Shown piece after piece: positions 1-6,224 of a stretch of 22,426 nt of DNA. The notes under the pieces were generated by a model. It was given only the letters and a program-made list of their open reading frames with translations. It searched no databases and was not told where the DNA came from. The translations under genes and the position numbers were made by a program. Source of the stretch: a virus; the IMG/VR virus record IMGVR_UViG_3300046328_000462, positions 1 through 22,426 of that record; one strand, given 5' to 3'. Every line of letters begins with the position of its first letter. Position 1 is the first letter of the stretch.

Positions 1-277
1 CAGGGTCTTTTCTATCTTCAGGTCTTGCATAGTAAGCATAATATTCTTTTGGAATACCTTCTATTTCATCACCTAAATCTTTTATAGAAGCATCTACTGA
101 AAAAGATGATTTTTCTAAATCTTTAGTTTTTCTATATTTATCTTTTCCTTCTTTCCAACTAAATTCTGTTTGCTCATAAAAGTATAATTTTACACCTTTT
201 AATTCAGCATACATTTTCTGTGCTTCTAAAGAAAGACTAAATCCTCCATAACAAGCATTATAAGCTATTTTTTTCAT
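1..277 (-). CDS. Hypothetical phage protein with N-terminal ACYGGFSLS motif (partial)
   Basis: The reading frame opens with an ATG at 277 on the minus strand and runs off the left edge of the window after 92 codons, so the C-terminus is missing. It begins MKKIAYNACYGGFSLSLEA, a Cys-Tyr-Gly-Gly-Phe motif that I recall at the N-terminus of many Bacteroidetes phage proteins of unknown function. The rest of the visible part is charged (K, E, D) with no membrane segment. The copy of the AAACTTTAAA element at 288-297 lies 10 bases before the ATG. A terminator separates it from the upstream gene at 350-994, so it probably starts its own transcript. Function unknown. Confidence 0.8.
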   Translation of the reverse strand, partial: MKKIAYNACYGGFSLSLEAQKMYAELKGVKLYFYEQTEFSWKEGKDKYRKTKDLEKSSFSVDASIKDLGDEIEGIPKEYYAYYARPEDRKDP

Positions 278-287
278 TGTTTAATTG

Positions 288-297
288 TTTAAAGTTT
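288..297 (-). promoter_or_regulatory. Upstream AAACTTTAAA element
   Basis: The minus strand reads AAACTTTAAA, ten bases before the ATG at 277. The same element recurs before at least five other leftward genes at similar spacing. It is either a phage promoter box giving a very short leader or a translation-associated element; the sequence alone does not decide. Confidence 0.5.
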
Positions 298-301
298 ATA
301 A

Positions 302-330
302 AATAAAAAAGGGTAGTATTAATACTACCC
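302..330 (-). terminator. Rho-independent terminator
   Basis: A perfect 20-base palindrome at 311-330 (GGGTAGTATT / AATACTACCC) is followed on the minus strand by TTTTTTATT at 302-310. It sits 20 bases after the stop of the 214-residue gene and before the gene at 277, as expected for a terminator of leftward transcription. The palindrome could also act on the plus strand, but no T-run follows there. Confidence 0.85.
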
Positions 331-349
331 TATCATTACTAACTAATTA

Positions 350-994
350 CTAAAATGGTATTTCTGTTTTCTCAAATTCTAAATTAACAGGTTCTGTCAA
401 TACTGTAATTTTAGTTTCTACTGTGTCATAAGACTTAACAACTCTTAAATTTTGGTCTTCTTTAGCTGTTTCACTAAAGTAAGTAGATTTATATTGTTTA
501 AGACCATTCCACAAGATAGGACTACCAGCATTTGTATCTTTTTCACCATAACATACTAATTGTTTTTTAGCAATAGCTTCTAAAGTAGTTAAACCAGCAG
601 CTATACCTTTCTTTTGATTATCTGTCAAAATAGGTTCTGTACTCAAAATCTTGTAAATACAAGCCTCTGGTTTAGATTGCAAATATTGTTGAAATAAAGC
701 CAATATTTCAGAATCTGATTTACCTGGAAAATTATCTCTGTTTACATCTACCCAAGTAACTCTCTTTTCTGAAGAGAAATACTCATTTTGCTCATTAACT
801 TCTTGACCAAAACTAATGTTGGTAAAGTTGTTATTCATTTGTTTAGTAGGATAATAACTTGTAGTAGTTATTTCTTGAATAATTTGAATACTTGCATTAC
901 CTTTCTTTAATGAATCTTGAATTTCTGGTCTGTTACCTGAATCATAAGTTTTTACTTTGCTTTTTGAAATGCTTTTTAAAATTGCGTTATACAT
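350..994 (-). CDS. Hypothetical protein, 214 aa, with SSB-like C-terminal tip
   Basis: This is a soluble, mixed-charge protein without signal peptide or membrane segment; I do not recognise a domain. The start at 994 is the only good ATG (MYNAILKSIS) and follows a T-rich leader. The last residues, FEKTEIPF, resemble the acidic Ile-Pro-Phe tip that bacterial single-stranded DNA-binding proteins use to recruit repair and replication proteins. A role in DNA metabolism is therefore possible, but no OB-fold signature is evident by eye. It is followed by a strong terminator, so it may be the most highly expressed gene of its block. Confidence 0.8.
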   Translation of the reverse strand: MYNAILKSISKSKVKTYDSGNRPEIQDSLKKGNASIQIIQEITTTSYYPTKQMNNNFTNISFGQEVNEQNEYFSSEKRVTWVDVNRDNFPGKSDSEILALFQQYLQSKPEACIYKILSTEPILTDNQKKGIAAGLTTLEAIAKKQLVCYGEKDTNAGSPILWNGLKQYKSTYFSETAKEDQNLRVVKSYDTVETKITVLTEPVNLEFEKTEIPF

Positions 995-1063
995 TTGTTT
1001 TTTTATTTAATTTTGAATGTTCCTTTTCTAAGATAAAGGACACTTATCTAACTATACTAATAT

Positions 1064-1333
1064 CTAATTAAACTCTACCAATGATATTTCTTCTGTTACA
1101 TACCTGTAATTACCATAACCATATCTAAGATTAAGAGATAAATTGTTATTAATGTCTTTTATATCTTCATCTTTCCATTCTATCCAATACCCTGATGATT
1201 TCATTTCCTCATCAAGTTTACTTATAAGAAATTCAATAACTTTTTCTCTTGATAGAAATGCTTTTTTATATGGTGTATAATACTTCTGATTTTGATAATT
1301 TGAATAATAACTTACTACATATACTTTTTCCAT
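1064..1333 (-). CDS. Hypothetical protein, 89 aa
   Basis: A small protein rich in Tyr, Lys and Glu (starts MEKVYVVSYYSNYQNQKYYT) with no recognisable domain. The N-terminus resembles the many small phage proteins that open with a short beta strand (VYVVSYY) and end in an acidic tail. It begins one base downstream of the stop of the neighbouring 69-residue gene, which implies translational coupling in a leftward operon covering at least 1064-1773. Between its stop and the next gene a small hairpin (1031-1036 pairs with 1044-1049) lacks a T-run. Confidence 0.75.
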   Translation of the reverse strand: MEKVYVVSYYSNYQNQKYYTPYKKAFLSREKVIEFLISKLDEEMKSSGYWIEWKDEDIKDINNNLSLNLRYGYGNYRYVTEEISLVEFN

Positions 1334-1334
1334 A

Positions 1335-1544
1335 TTATTTCTTTTTTACAAAACAGTATAACGGTTTACTATACAATATTTCACCTTCATCTCTTAGAAC
1401 TATGTGTTGTCCTATATACTCAAATAGATGTTTAAATTCATCATAAGCAAATTCACTGGTTTCTGATGTAGCATGTATAAATATTTTTTTACCATTAATA
1501 TAAGTGTATAATGTACTTTGTTTTTTATTACCACTCATTATCAT
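1335..1544 (-). CDS. Hypothetical protein, 69 aa
   Basis: Small soluble protein of unknown function, lysine-rich at both ends (C-terminal VKKK). Two starts are possible: the ATG at 1544 (MIMSGNKK) or the internal one at 1538 (MSGNKK). The upstream neighbour stops at 1546, so either start is coupled to its termination. The opposite strand carries longer open frames here, but the minus frame is kept because it packs tightly with both neighbours in the same direction. Confidence 0.65.
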   Translation of the reverse strand: MIMSGNKKQSTLYTYINGKKIFIHATSETSEFAYDEFKHLFEYIGQHIVLRDEGEILYSKPLYCFVKKK

Positions 1545-1545
1545 A

Positions 1546-1773
1546 TTACTTCAATGTTTTCTTAATGGTAGCTTGCTTTATGATTTCATTAAGTACTGTA
1601 GTCTTACCTTTGAGATTATTCAAGCAATGGTATATTACACTACTTAGAGTTATTTCATTGGTAATTGGCTTCACACATTCCTGTAAGACATATCTTTTAT
1701 GCTCTTCAGGTAAATCACTAAATACTTCTATATCAGTGATATTAACTTCTGGTTTCTTTTTAAATAAATTCAT
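1546..1773 (-). CDS. Hypothetical protein, 75 aa
   Basis: Small protein opening MNLFKKKPEVNITDIEVF, then a helical C-terminal half (LSSVIYHCLNNLKGKTTVLNEIIKQA in outline) with several Leu/Ile heptad-like positions. No known motif. It starts four bases after the stop of the lipoprotein gene and ends one base before the start of the 69-residue gene, so the three are probably co-transcribed. An overlapping plus-strand frame of 91 codons is hydrophobic antisense and was not accepted. Confidence 0.7.
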   Translation of the reverse strand: MNLFKKKPEVNITDIEVFSDLPEEHKRYVLQECVKPITNEITLSSVIYHCLNNLKGKTTVLNEIIKQATIKKTLK

Positions 1774-1777
1774 TTTG

Positions 1778-2218
1778 TTATTTTAATATTTCTGTATAGT
1801 AAGCATCTTTGACATTCTTTACATCAATTATCAAGACATCATTCCTGTATAACTTATAGTAGTTAATATGACCATTAGTCATATTAACGCCTGTCTCATA
1901 CTTCCCTGTAACATTACTACTATAACTATCAGTTTTATCAATTCTGATAAGTAAATTAAGATTCCCCATATTCTTACCAGAATGTTTAACTACTCTTTCA
2001 AGAATACAGTTATTGTTATTAAAATTACAGGCATCAAATTCAAATGAGTTTTCTACCCAAGAATAATAACCTGTAGGATATAGCACAATAGCTGCTTCTT
2101 CTCTAAATGTAACACCATTACTTTCAGGTGATATATCTCCTTCACAAGACCACATAATCATTACTAACATTACGGCTATTAGATAATGATACCATTTATA
2201 AACTGACATTTTTTTCAT
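1778..2218 (-). CDS. Putative phage-encoded lipoprotein, 146 aa
   Basis: The N-terminus has positive residues (K2, K3, K8), a hydrophobic stretch at about residues 12-23 and then MIMWSC with Cys25 followed by E-G-D. This looks like a type II signal peptide with Cys25 as lipidated residue. The acidic residues just after the cysteine fit the lipoprotein surface-export signal of Bacteroidota. The mature part has two further Cys and an Asn-rich stretch; no domain is recognised. Phage lipoproteins commonly block superinfection by masking a receptor (T5 Llp is an example), which is a plausible but unproven role. A start at codon 4 would also work. The lipobox is imperfect (Trp at -2). Confidence 0.75.
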   Translation of the reverse strand: MKKMSVYKWYHYLIAVMLVMIMWSCEGDISPESNGVTFREEAAIVLYPTGYYSWVENSFEFDACNFNNNNCILERVVKHSGKNMGNLNLLIRIDKTDSYSSNVTGKYETGVNMTNGHINYYKLYRNDVLIIDVKNVKDAYYTEILK

Positions 2219-2230
2219 TTTATTGTTTGT

Positions 2231-2392
2231 TTAATGTATTTTATTAAATATTTCTTCACTTACTACCCAAGCTACTTCTACTATATGCTTTACAGTTCTA
2301 AAAAATGTAAATATTGCTAACAAAGGTAATGCTACAAATATAAACATAATAGTCATATAAGCATACCATAAATAAAGTTTAATTGTTTTCAT
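2231..2392 (-). CDS. Small single-pass membrane protein, 53 aa
   Basis: Translation from the ATG at 2392 gives MKTIKLYLWYAYMTIMFIFV and continues with a hydrophobic segment through about residue 30, then an amphipathic, mostly helical C-terminus. A longer frame beginning at 2428 exists but would overlap the upstream gene by 50 bases; the 2392 start overlaps it by only 14 and has an A/T-rich leader like its neighbours. It lies just upstream of the lipoprotein gene, so the two may both act at the cell envelope. Function unknown; too short to be a canonical holin but topology would allow it. Confidence 0.65.
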   Translation of the reverse strand: MKTIKLYLWYAYMTIMFIFVALPLLAIFTFFRTVKHIVEVAWVVSEEIFNKIH

Positions 2393-2672
2393 TTTGTTTA
2401 AATTTATAATATTGTTCAAATAATGCAATTTTCTCTTTTAATTCAAAATATCTATCTACATCATTATCCCATGCTTCTTCAACAGAATATTGTGCCATAT
2501 CTCCTTGTAAGCCACAAGGATAACAGTCTAATGGGCTTGGGGTAGAATTAAATTTCCTTTTAAGCATATTAACAATATTTCCTAAATGGTTTATTGTTAA
2601 ATCTTTAATTTTAATTTCATTTTTTTCTTTTGTAGTCCAATGCTCTTGTTTAAAATCTTCAAAGTTATTCAT
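2379..2672 (-). CDS. Conserved hypothetical protein, 97 aa
   Basis: Begins MNNFEDFKQEHWTTKEKNEI and contains IKIKDLTINHLGNIVNMLKR, which matches a pattern I recall in many phage and prophage small proteins (WTTKDGKxIxIxDMxxxHLxNxIxML). Two cysteines occur in a C-Y-P-C arrangement near the middle and could bind metal. It has a copy of the AAACTTTAAA-type element (one mismatch) ten bases upstream. Its ATG overlaps the stop of the orphan frame at 2669-2809. Role unknown; the family is usually found among early accessory genes. Confidence 0.8.
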   Translation of the reverse strand: MNNFEDFKQEHWTTKEKNEIKIKDLTINHLGNIVNMLKRKFNSTPSPLDCYPCGLQGDMAQYSVEEAWDNDVDRYFELKEKIALFEQYYKFKQNENN

Positions 2673-2809
2673 TTGTTTAATATTAAAAGTTTATAAATTT
2701 CTTCTATTTCTTTACCTGTTAAACTATCAGGATGTCTATCAGTTACATTTAATTCTTGCCATTTTAACCATTCTATTACTTTGTAGGATTTATTTTCTGT
2801 TTCATTAAC
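2669..2809 (-). pseudogene. Start-less 46-codon frame next to helicase remnant
   Basis: An open frame runs from just after an in-frame TAA (2810-2812) to a TGA at 2669-2671 that overlaps the ATG of the next gene. Its composition is protein-like (YKVIEWLKWQELNVTDRHPD, then KEIEEIYKLL), but it contains no ATG, GTG or TTG. The only nearby ATG (at 2804) is in the next frame and stops after nine codons. The stop of the helicase fragment falls inside its first codons. The simplest reading is a gene that lost its 5' end at a recombination junction; use of an unusual start cannot be excluded. Confidence 0.45.
2683..2692 (-). promoter_or_regulatory. Upstream AAACTTTTAA element (variant)
   Basis: The minus strand reads AAACTTTTAA, ten bases before the ATG at 2672, one mismatch from the element at 288-297. 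It lies inside the 3' end of the start-less frame. Confidence 0.4.
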
Positions 2810-3257
2810 TTATTCCATATACTAACACTAATATTTTACTGTCTGTAGTAATATCATCCATACCTGATATACACAAATGTTTGAAATCTTGAATATTGAA
2901 TTTATTTTCTCTTACTAATTGAGATATTTCTAATATTTCAGATTCTTTAGTTCGCATAATAGTAGATAATGCTGACTTAGAGAAACTAAAACATTTACTA
3001 ACATTTTCTTGATTTACAGGTTTTAATTGTGAACTATCACCTACAAATAAGATTTTAGTATTACTAATTTGTTCAATGTATTCTAATAGTTTATCATTTA
3101 ACATACTACATTCATCAATGATGATAAGGTCATAATAGTTAAGTAATGGTTTACCTATCATATTGAATATAGGATTATTTGGTGTAAATTCTTTTAAATC
3201 TACATCAGGTTGCCACTTACTTGTAGCAACCTCTTGCAAAATGTCTTGTTTTGTCAT
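2805..3257 (-). pseudogene. Internal fragment of a Dda/RecD-like SF1 helicase
   Basis: The 150-residue product carries SF1 helicase motifs in order: Walker B LIIIDECSML (D48, E49), motif III ILFVGDSSQLKP (G73 to P80) and the following IMRT with Arg102. The region before Walker B (EFTPNNPIF, then PLLNYYD) is the typical Dda-type linker. What is absent is decisive: there is no Walker A (GxGKT) domain in front and no second RecA domain behind. The chain ends ILVLVYGIS where intact helicases continue into domain 2 (roughly ILVYTNK). With no P-loop it cannot hydrolyse ATP alone. It is probably a remnant of a replaced or rearranged helicase, or a retained fragment with another role. Confidence 0.75.
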
Positions 3258-3270
3258 AGATGTATTAAGT

Positions 3271-3546
3271 TTAATCGTAAATTTCTATTTCTTTTACAAA
3301 AAGTAATTCCCATAAAATAGGATTTTTCCCATTTCTATCAACAGAAAAATACGCTTTATTTTCCCAAATAAGATTTGCTTTTATTTCATTTTTTTCTTTT
3401 TGACTTAATCTTGCTAACTCATCTTTTATGAAATTATTAGCAGAAATGGAATTAGAAAATAATCTTAATTGTTCTTCTTCTACCCAATATGCCCAACAAT
3501 CTGAATCATTAGCTTGGGTATTTTTCATTACAGCATATATAATCAT
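3271..3546 (-). CDS. Hypothetical protein, 91 aa
   Basis: Starts MIIYAVMKNTQANDSDCWAY, with a beta strand followed by an acidic, Trp-containing middle (CWAYWVEEEQLRLF) and a helical segment rich in Lys/Glu. Similar short proteins with an N-terminal strand and a helix are common among phage accessory genes, but I cannot name a family. A variant of the AAACTTTAAA element (3556-3565) lies nine bases before the ATG and overlaps the end of the upstream 49-residue gene, which suggests its own transcription or translation signal. Confidence 0.75.
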   Translation of the reverse strand: MIIYAVMKNTQANDSDCWAYWVEEEQLRLFSNSISANNFIKDELARLSQKEKNEIKANLIWENKAYFSVDRNGKNPILWELLFVKEIEIYD

Positions 3547-3555
3547 AGTTTTATG

Positions 3556-3565
3556 TTTAGAGTTT
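3556..3565 (-). promoter_or_regulatory. Upstream AAACTCTAAA element (variant)
   Basis: The minus strand reads AAACTCTAAA, nine bases before the ATG at 3546, with the TTTTT extension on its 5' side that is also seen at 4055 and 5142. Confidence 0.4.
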
Positions 3566-3713
3566 AAAAATCTTTTTCTAAAAATATCATATTGTTACAA
3601 TTTATCACAAAATTATACCGATATATAGCACATTCAAAATCATCTACTACAGTAATATATCTTATAGGGATGTAGATATTTCTGTATTTATAGCTTATTC
3701 TGTAGTATGTCAT
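3564..3713 (-). CDS. Small protein, 49 aa
   Basis: A complete minus-strand frame from the ATG at 3713 to TAA at 3564 fills an otherwise empty gap between two accepted genes. The peptide begins MTYYRISYKYRNIYIPIRYI, so it is Tyr/Ile/Arg-rich, probably a small beta protein, and ends LEKDF. It starts four bases after the stop of the 108-residue gene, the same spacing as other coupled genes here. No family is recognised. An overlapping plus-strand frame of 66 codons was judged antisense. Confidence 0.6.
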   Translation of the reverse strand: MTYYRISYKYRNIYIPIRYITVVDDFECAIYRYNFVINCNNMIFLEKDF

Positions 3714-3717
3714 AATT

Positions 3718-4044
3718 TTATTCTAAATAATCATCATAAATTGTAATAGTAGGCAATTTAAAATCATATTTTTTCATTTTGTCTACAACAACAGAATGAT
3801 GTAATTCAAATACTTCTGAAATATCATTTATCTCAATAGTCCAGCAAAGATTATTTACTGTTCTATATAATATAGTATGACCAAATTCATTAACATAAGA
3901 ACTATGGTTATAACCTTCTGTATACCATAATTCAGGGATTCTTTTTTCAAGTCTTATTTCAACACAATCTACATACTCTAAAACAGCTTTAGGATGAGGA
4001 GTTCTGTTATCCTGATTAGAGGCTCTTTTTAGTCTAAATTTCAT
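3718..4044 (-). CDS. Hypothetical protein, 108 aa
   Basis: Soluble protein beginning MKFRLKRASNQDNRTPHPKA, with alternating hydrophobic residues through the middle (AVLEYVDCVEIRLEKRI; HTILYRTVNNLCWTIEI) that suggest a mostly beta fold, and an acidic C-terminus (YDDYLE). No catalytic motif is evident. It is the first gene after a 190-base intergenic region and has a perfect copy of the AAACTTTAAA element ten bases upstream (4055-4064), so it likely heads a leftward unit that includes the 49- and 91-residue genes. Confidence 0.75.
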   Translation of the reverse strand: MKFRLKRASNQDNRTPHPKAVLEYVDCVEIRLEKRIPELWYTEGYNHSSYVNEFGHTILYRTVNNLCWTIEINDISEVFELHHSVVVDKMKKYDFKLPTITIYDDYLE

Positions 4045-4054
4045 TGTTGTATTA

Positions 4055-4064
4055 TTTAAAGTTT
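4055..4064 (-). promoter_or_regulatory. Upstream AAACTTTAAA element
   Basis: Perfect copy ten bases before the ATG at 4044. The 18 bases CAATTTTTAAACTTTAAA are identical to the copy before the gene at 5129, the longest shared match between two leaders. Confidence 0.55.
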
Positions 4065-4080
4065 AAAAATTGTGGGCTAA

Positions 4081-4197
4081 TAACCCTTACTTTTTACAGT
4101 ATTACCATTGCCTATTTCTCACACTTAGGTTGGATTTTATGCACGTCTTTTACTTATAGTACAATCACAAGACAGGGTTACTACAGTGTATGTAGCT
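4081..4197 (-). other. Intergenic region with nested complementary arms
   Basis: Within the 190-base gap between the genes at 4044 and 4236, TAACCCT (4081-4087) pairs with AGGGTTA (4174-4180). Immediately inside, GTCTT (4145-4149) pairs with AAGAC (4169-4173), and outside CTACA/TGTAG forms a small hairpin (4181-4185 with 4191-4195). This arrangement looks like a small branched RNA or a leader structure. A hydrophobic plus-strand frame of 86 codons crosses it but points against all neighbours. Strand and function are uncertain. Confidence 0.35.
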
Positions 4198-4235
4198 TTT
4201 TAGGATTATCCTGTATCCTTTACATTATATTTTTA

Positions 4236-5129
4236 TTATTTCTTTATATCATCAGATTCATAATACCATTGCCCTTCTTGAATTTCATTGTTATACAAAG
4301 ATAGCTGATATTTCTGTTCTTCTATTTGAGCTAATATAACTTCTCTTTCATATTCAGCATTTTCTTGTTCTATTAATTGAAGTCTCTTATCTTTGGTTTT
4401 ACCTCCAAAATAGATTAATAAGACTATTACAATACCAAAGAAAGTTAAACCATCCCCTTTTTTCCTATCACATACTTCCCAAATACTTCTTTCTTTTTGT
4501 GATCTTTTAGGTGTGTGGTTACTTTCAGTATTAACACTCCAATCAGGTTTAGACATTACTCTGATGTAAGTATATTTCTTAATTCTCTTCCATTTACCTT
4601 GTTTTAATTCAGATAATACTTCCTCGTCAGAAAGTAAAATATCTTTATTAATAACAATGTTAGGAGCAAATTTAGACTTACCTAAGATAAGAGTATCACC
4701 AAAGGTAATTACTTTTTTCTTGAAAGTCAAAGGTTTGATGATAAGAGAAAAGGAAATAGTATTTATAAAAGAAATTTTAGCTACATTATTTACTCTTGAT
4801 GCTGGTATATCAAAGATAGATTTTACTTGGTTATCATACTTTCTAATACCCATATACTGTTGCAATGGAGTTTTAATGACTTGTGCTTTCTTATAAGCCT
4901 CAAACATTTCCCAATAGTTAGCATAGTTAGTGCCTCTTTCAGCATTGATTTTATTCATGCCTTTGATATTACCTACAAGAGTATAATCACCACCATTATT
5001 AATAGTGAAAGCATTAAACTCTGCATTTTTTGTTTGGGCATTAACAGATACTGCAATAAATGCAAGTATAATGATAATAGCTAAAATAAGGAAAAAGAAT
5101 TTTTCTACGACTTTGATTAAATTGTTCAT
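4236..5129 (-). CDS. Membrane-anchored protein with C-terminal coiled coil, 297 aa
   Basis: The N-terminus (VEKFFFLILAIIIILAFIAV, ending V-N-A at residue 31) is either a cleavable signal peptide or an anchor. Residues of about 32-225 would then be outside the inner membrane. A second hydrophobic segment at about 227-243 (LTFFGIVIVLLIYFGG) is followed by positive residues and a Glu/Gln-rich helix of about 40 residues that probably forms a coiled coil in the cytoplasm. This gives a single-pass topology with a long external part and a short internal one. No enzyme motif is seen. A perfect AAACTTTAAA element lies 12 bases upstream. Possible roles include superinfection exclusion or envelope remodelling; both are guesses. 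Confidence 0.75.
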   Translation of the reverse strand: MNNLIKVVEKFFFLILAIIIILAFIAVSVNAQTKNAEFNAFTINNGGDYTLVGNIKGMNKINAERGTNYANYWEMFEAYKKAQVIKTPLQQYMGIRKYDNQVKSIFDIPASRVNNVAKISFINTISFSLIIKPLTFKKKVITFGDTLILGKSKFAPNIVINKDILLSDEEVLSELKQGKWKRIKKYTYIRVMSKPDWSVNTESNHTPKRSQKERSIWEVCDRKKGDGLTFFGIVIVLLIYFGGKTKDKRLQLIEQENAEYEREVILAQIEEQKYQLSLYNNEIQEGQWYYESDDIKK

Positions 5130-5141
5130 TGTTTTATTAAT

Positions 5142-5151
5142 TTTAAAGTTT
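5142..5151 (-). promoter_or_regulatory. Upstream AAACTTTAAA element
   Basis: Perfect copy 12 bases before the ATG at 5129, with the same CAATTTTT extension on its 5' side as the copy at 4055. Confidence 0.55.
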
Positions 5152-5181
5152 AAAAATTGTTTTCAGCTAAATTTCGTAAGC

Positions 5182-5236
5182 ACTCTATACCACGTAAAGG
5201 TATTAGCTATTATAGAGTATTTTGCTCAATTAAGAG
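5182..5236 (-). other. Intergenic hairpins upstream of the membrane-protein gene
   Basis: ACTCTATA (5182-5189) pairs with TATAGAGT (5211-5218), and an alternative smaller hairpin uses ATACC (5187-5191) with GGTAT (5199-5203). A second hairpin, TGCTC/GAGCA, follows at 5223-5237. The two folds of the first element share bases and exclude each other. No T-run follows on either strand, so it does not look like a plain terminator. Confidence 0.3.
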
Positions 5237-5249
5237 CAGGTATTTCAAC

Positions 5250-5570
5250 CTATTGTAATCCTTGTAAAATAAATTTAGACATAAAGTACAATTCTTTATA
5301 ATCTAACTCTGGGTTAACTTTCCAAAGAGATAATGCTAAGTTAGCTTGTTCTTCAGAATCATAAGCTCCTTGTGGAAATCCTGTATAAATTTTACCTCCA
5401 CTTACAGACATTCCCCAAAAAGTTACATCACAACGAGTAATTTCTTCAAAAGGATGATTAAGAGAATATAGTTCTTTTTCAAGATTTCTACTAATTCTTT
5501 CATCAAGTTTTTCTTTTGTTTCTTGATTTATTTCAAGACCAAAAAATAGAAAGTTGTTTTTTATTTTCAT
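5250..5570 (-). CDS. Hypothetical protein, 106 aa
   Basis: Begins MKIKNNFLFFGLEINQETKE and contains a Glu/Arg-rich helix followed by a central strand-rich stretch (CDVTFWGMSVSGGKIYTGF) and a helical end (EEQANLALSLWKVN). No family is recognised. Its ATG overlaps the stop of the upstream 135-residue gene by four bases (ATGA type), a clear sign of translational coupling, so the two products may work together. Confidence 0.75.
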   Translation of the reverse strand: MKIKNNFLFFGLEINQETKEKLDERISRNLEKELYSLNHPFEEITRCDVTFWGMSVSGGKIYTGFPQGAYDSEEQANLALSLWKVNPELDYKELYFMSKFILQGLQ

Positions 5571-5974
5571 TGTTTTTGTACTACTTCATCAATTCTAACA
5601 GTAAACTTCCCAATGTTATTTTCCATATCACTGTTAAGTTGAAAATAAGAACTTTCTGTTTTATTGTAAACAACAAAAATATTTTTCCCCCATAACGCAT
5701 ATTGAGCTTTCTTTCCATCAGCAACAGCTTCCATAGCTTCTGCAAATGTAAGATTGAACTCAATTAATGGTTCATTGACAATAGGCTGAAGAGGTTTTGT
5801 AGATAATGTGATATTGCTATCATAATATAATCTTCCTTCTGGTGTGCAGTATATATACTCACCATCTTTTAGTAAGACTACAACATTATAAGGTGGGTTA
5901 TCATCAATATCTTTTACAACTCCTTCACCATAAATTGCACACCATACAGACATACCTACTTTAAAATATTTCAT
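5567..5974 (-). CDS. Conserved small phage protein with SH3/KOW-like N-terminus, 135 aa
   Basis: The N-terminus FKVGMSVWCAIYGEGVVKDI followed by a segment ending EYIYCTPEGRLYY fits a family I recall from Bacteroidetes phages and prophages, in which a small beta-barrel-like domain (V-W....G-x-G-V-V) is followed by a variable C-terminus. The second half (FAEAMEAVADGKKAQYALWG) is reminiscent of the DUF2829-type MxFxxALxxLxxGxxVxR pattern, with QYALWG in the position of the usual arginine-tryptophan. The function of both is unknown. A near-perfect AAACTTTAAA-type element overlaps the stop of the upstream gene. Confidence 0.75.
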   Translation of the reverse strand: MKYFKVGMSVWCAIYGEGVVKDIDDNPPYNVVVLLKDGEYIYCTPEGRLYYDSNITLSTKPLQPIVNEPLIEFNLTFAEAMEAVADGKKAQYALWGKNIFVVYNKTESSYFQLNSDMENNIGKFTVRIDEVVQKQ

Positions 5975-5985
5975 AATTTTATTTG

Positions 5986-5995
5986 TTTAAAGTTC
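5986..5995 (-). promoter_or_regulatory. Upstream GAACTTTAAA element (variant)
   Basis: Reads GAACTTTAAA on the minus strand, 11 bases before the ATG at 5974. It is preserved although its middle forms the last codons and stop of the upstream gene, so it is not just unconstrained A/T-rich spacer. Confidence 0.45.
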
Positions 5996-6211
5996 AATTA
6001 CATTTTCAAGTGGTTTTAACACTGTGATTTCAGCATTACCACCATTATCAGTAATCCAAGTACATCTTGTAGCATACCAAGTATGGTTTTCAGAAGATGC
6101 AAAATAATACTTAGCATCTTTCTTATTGATAAATACAACTTGTTCACTATTTTTATGCTTCAACATAAGCATACCTTTGTTAGTGATTGACAAAGGTTTG
6201 AAATTTGACAT
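5987..6211 (-). CDS. Hypothetical protein, 74 aa
   Basis: Small protein starting MSNFKPLSITNKGMLMLKHK, with predicted strands alternating with Lys-rich turns and a Trp pair (HTWYATRCTWITDNGGNAEI). It is likely a compact beta domain of unknown function. An ATG nine bases upstream (6220) would add M-V-I; I prefer 6211 because it sits closer to the usual start context, but both are possible. It lies 13 bases after the stop of the 153-residue gene and ends within the regulatory element of the next gene. Confidence 0.7.
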   Translation of the reverse strand: MSNFKPLSITNKGMLMLKHKNSEQVVFINKKDAKYYFASSENHTWYATRCTWITDNGGNAEITVLKPLENVIEL

Positions 6212-6224
6212 TATGACCATAATC

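Noticed and set aside
1511-1786. Plus-strand frame of 91 codons
   Set aside because: Antisense to a coupled minus-strand gene and hydrophobic as typical of reverse reading of Lys/Glu-rich genes.
4044-4304. Plus-strand hydrophobic frame of 86 codons
   Set aside because: Opposes all neighbours, overlaps the start of one gene and the end of another, and is better explained by the A/T-rich intergenic region with RNA-like pairing.
4657-5301. Three plus-strand frames opposite the 297-residue membrane protein
   Set aside because: Mirror frames of a well-supported gene with signal peptide and upstream element.
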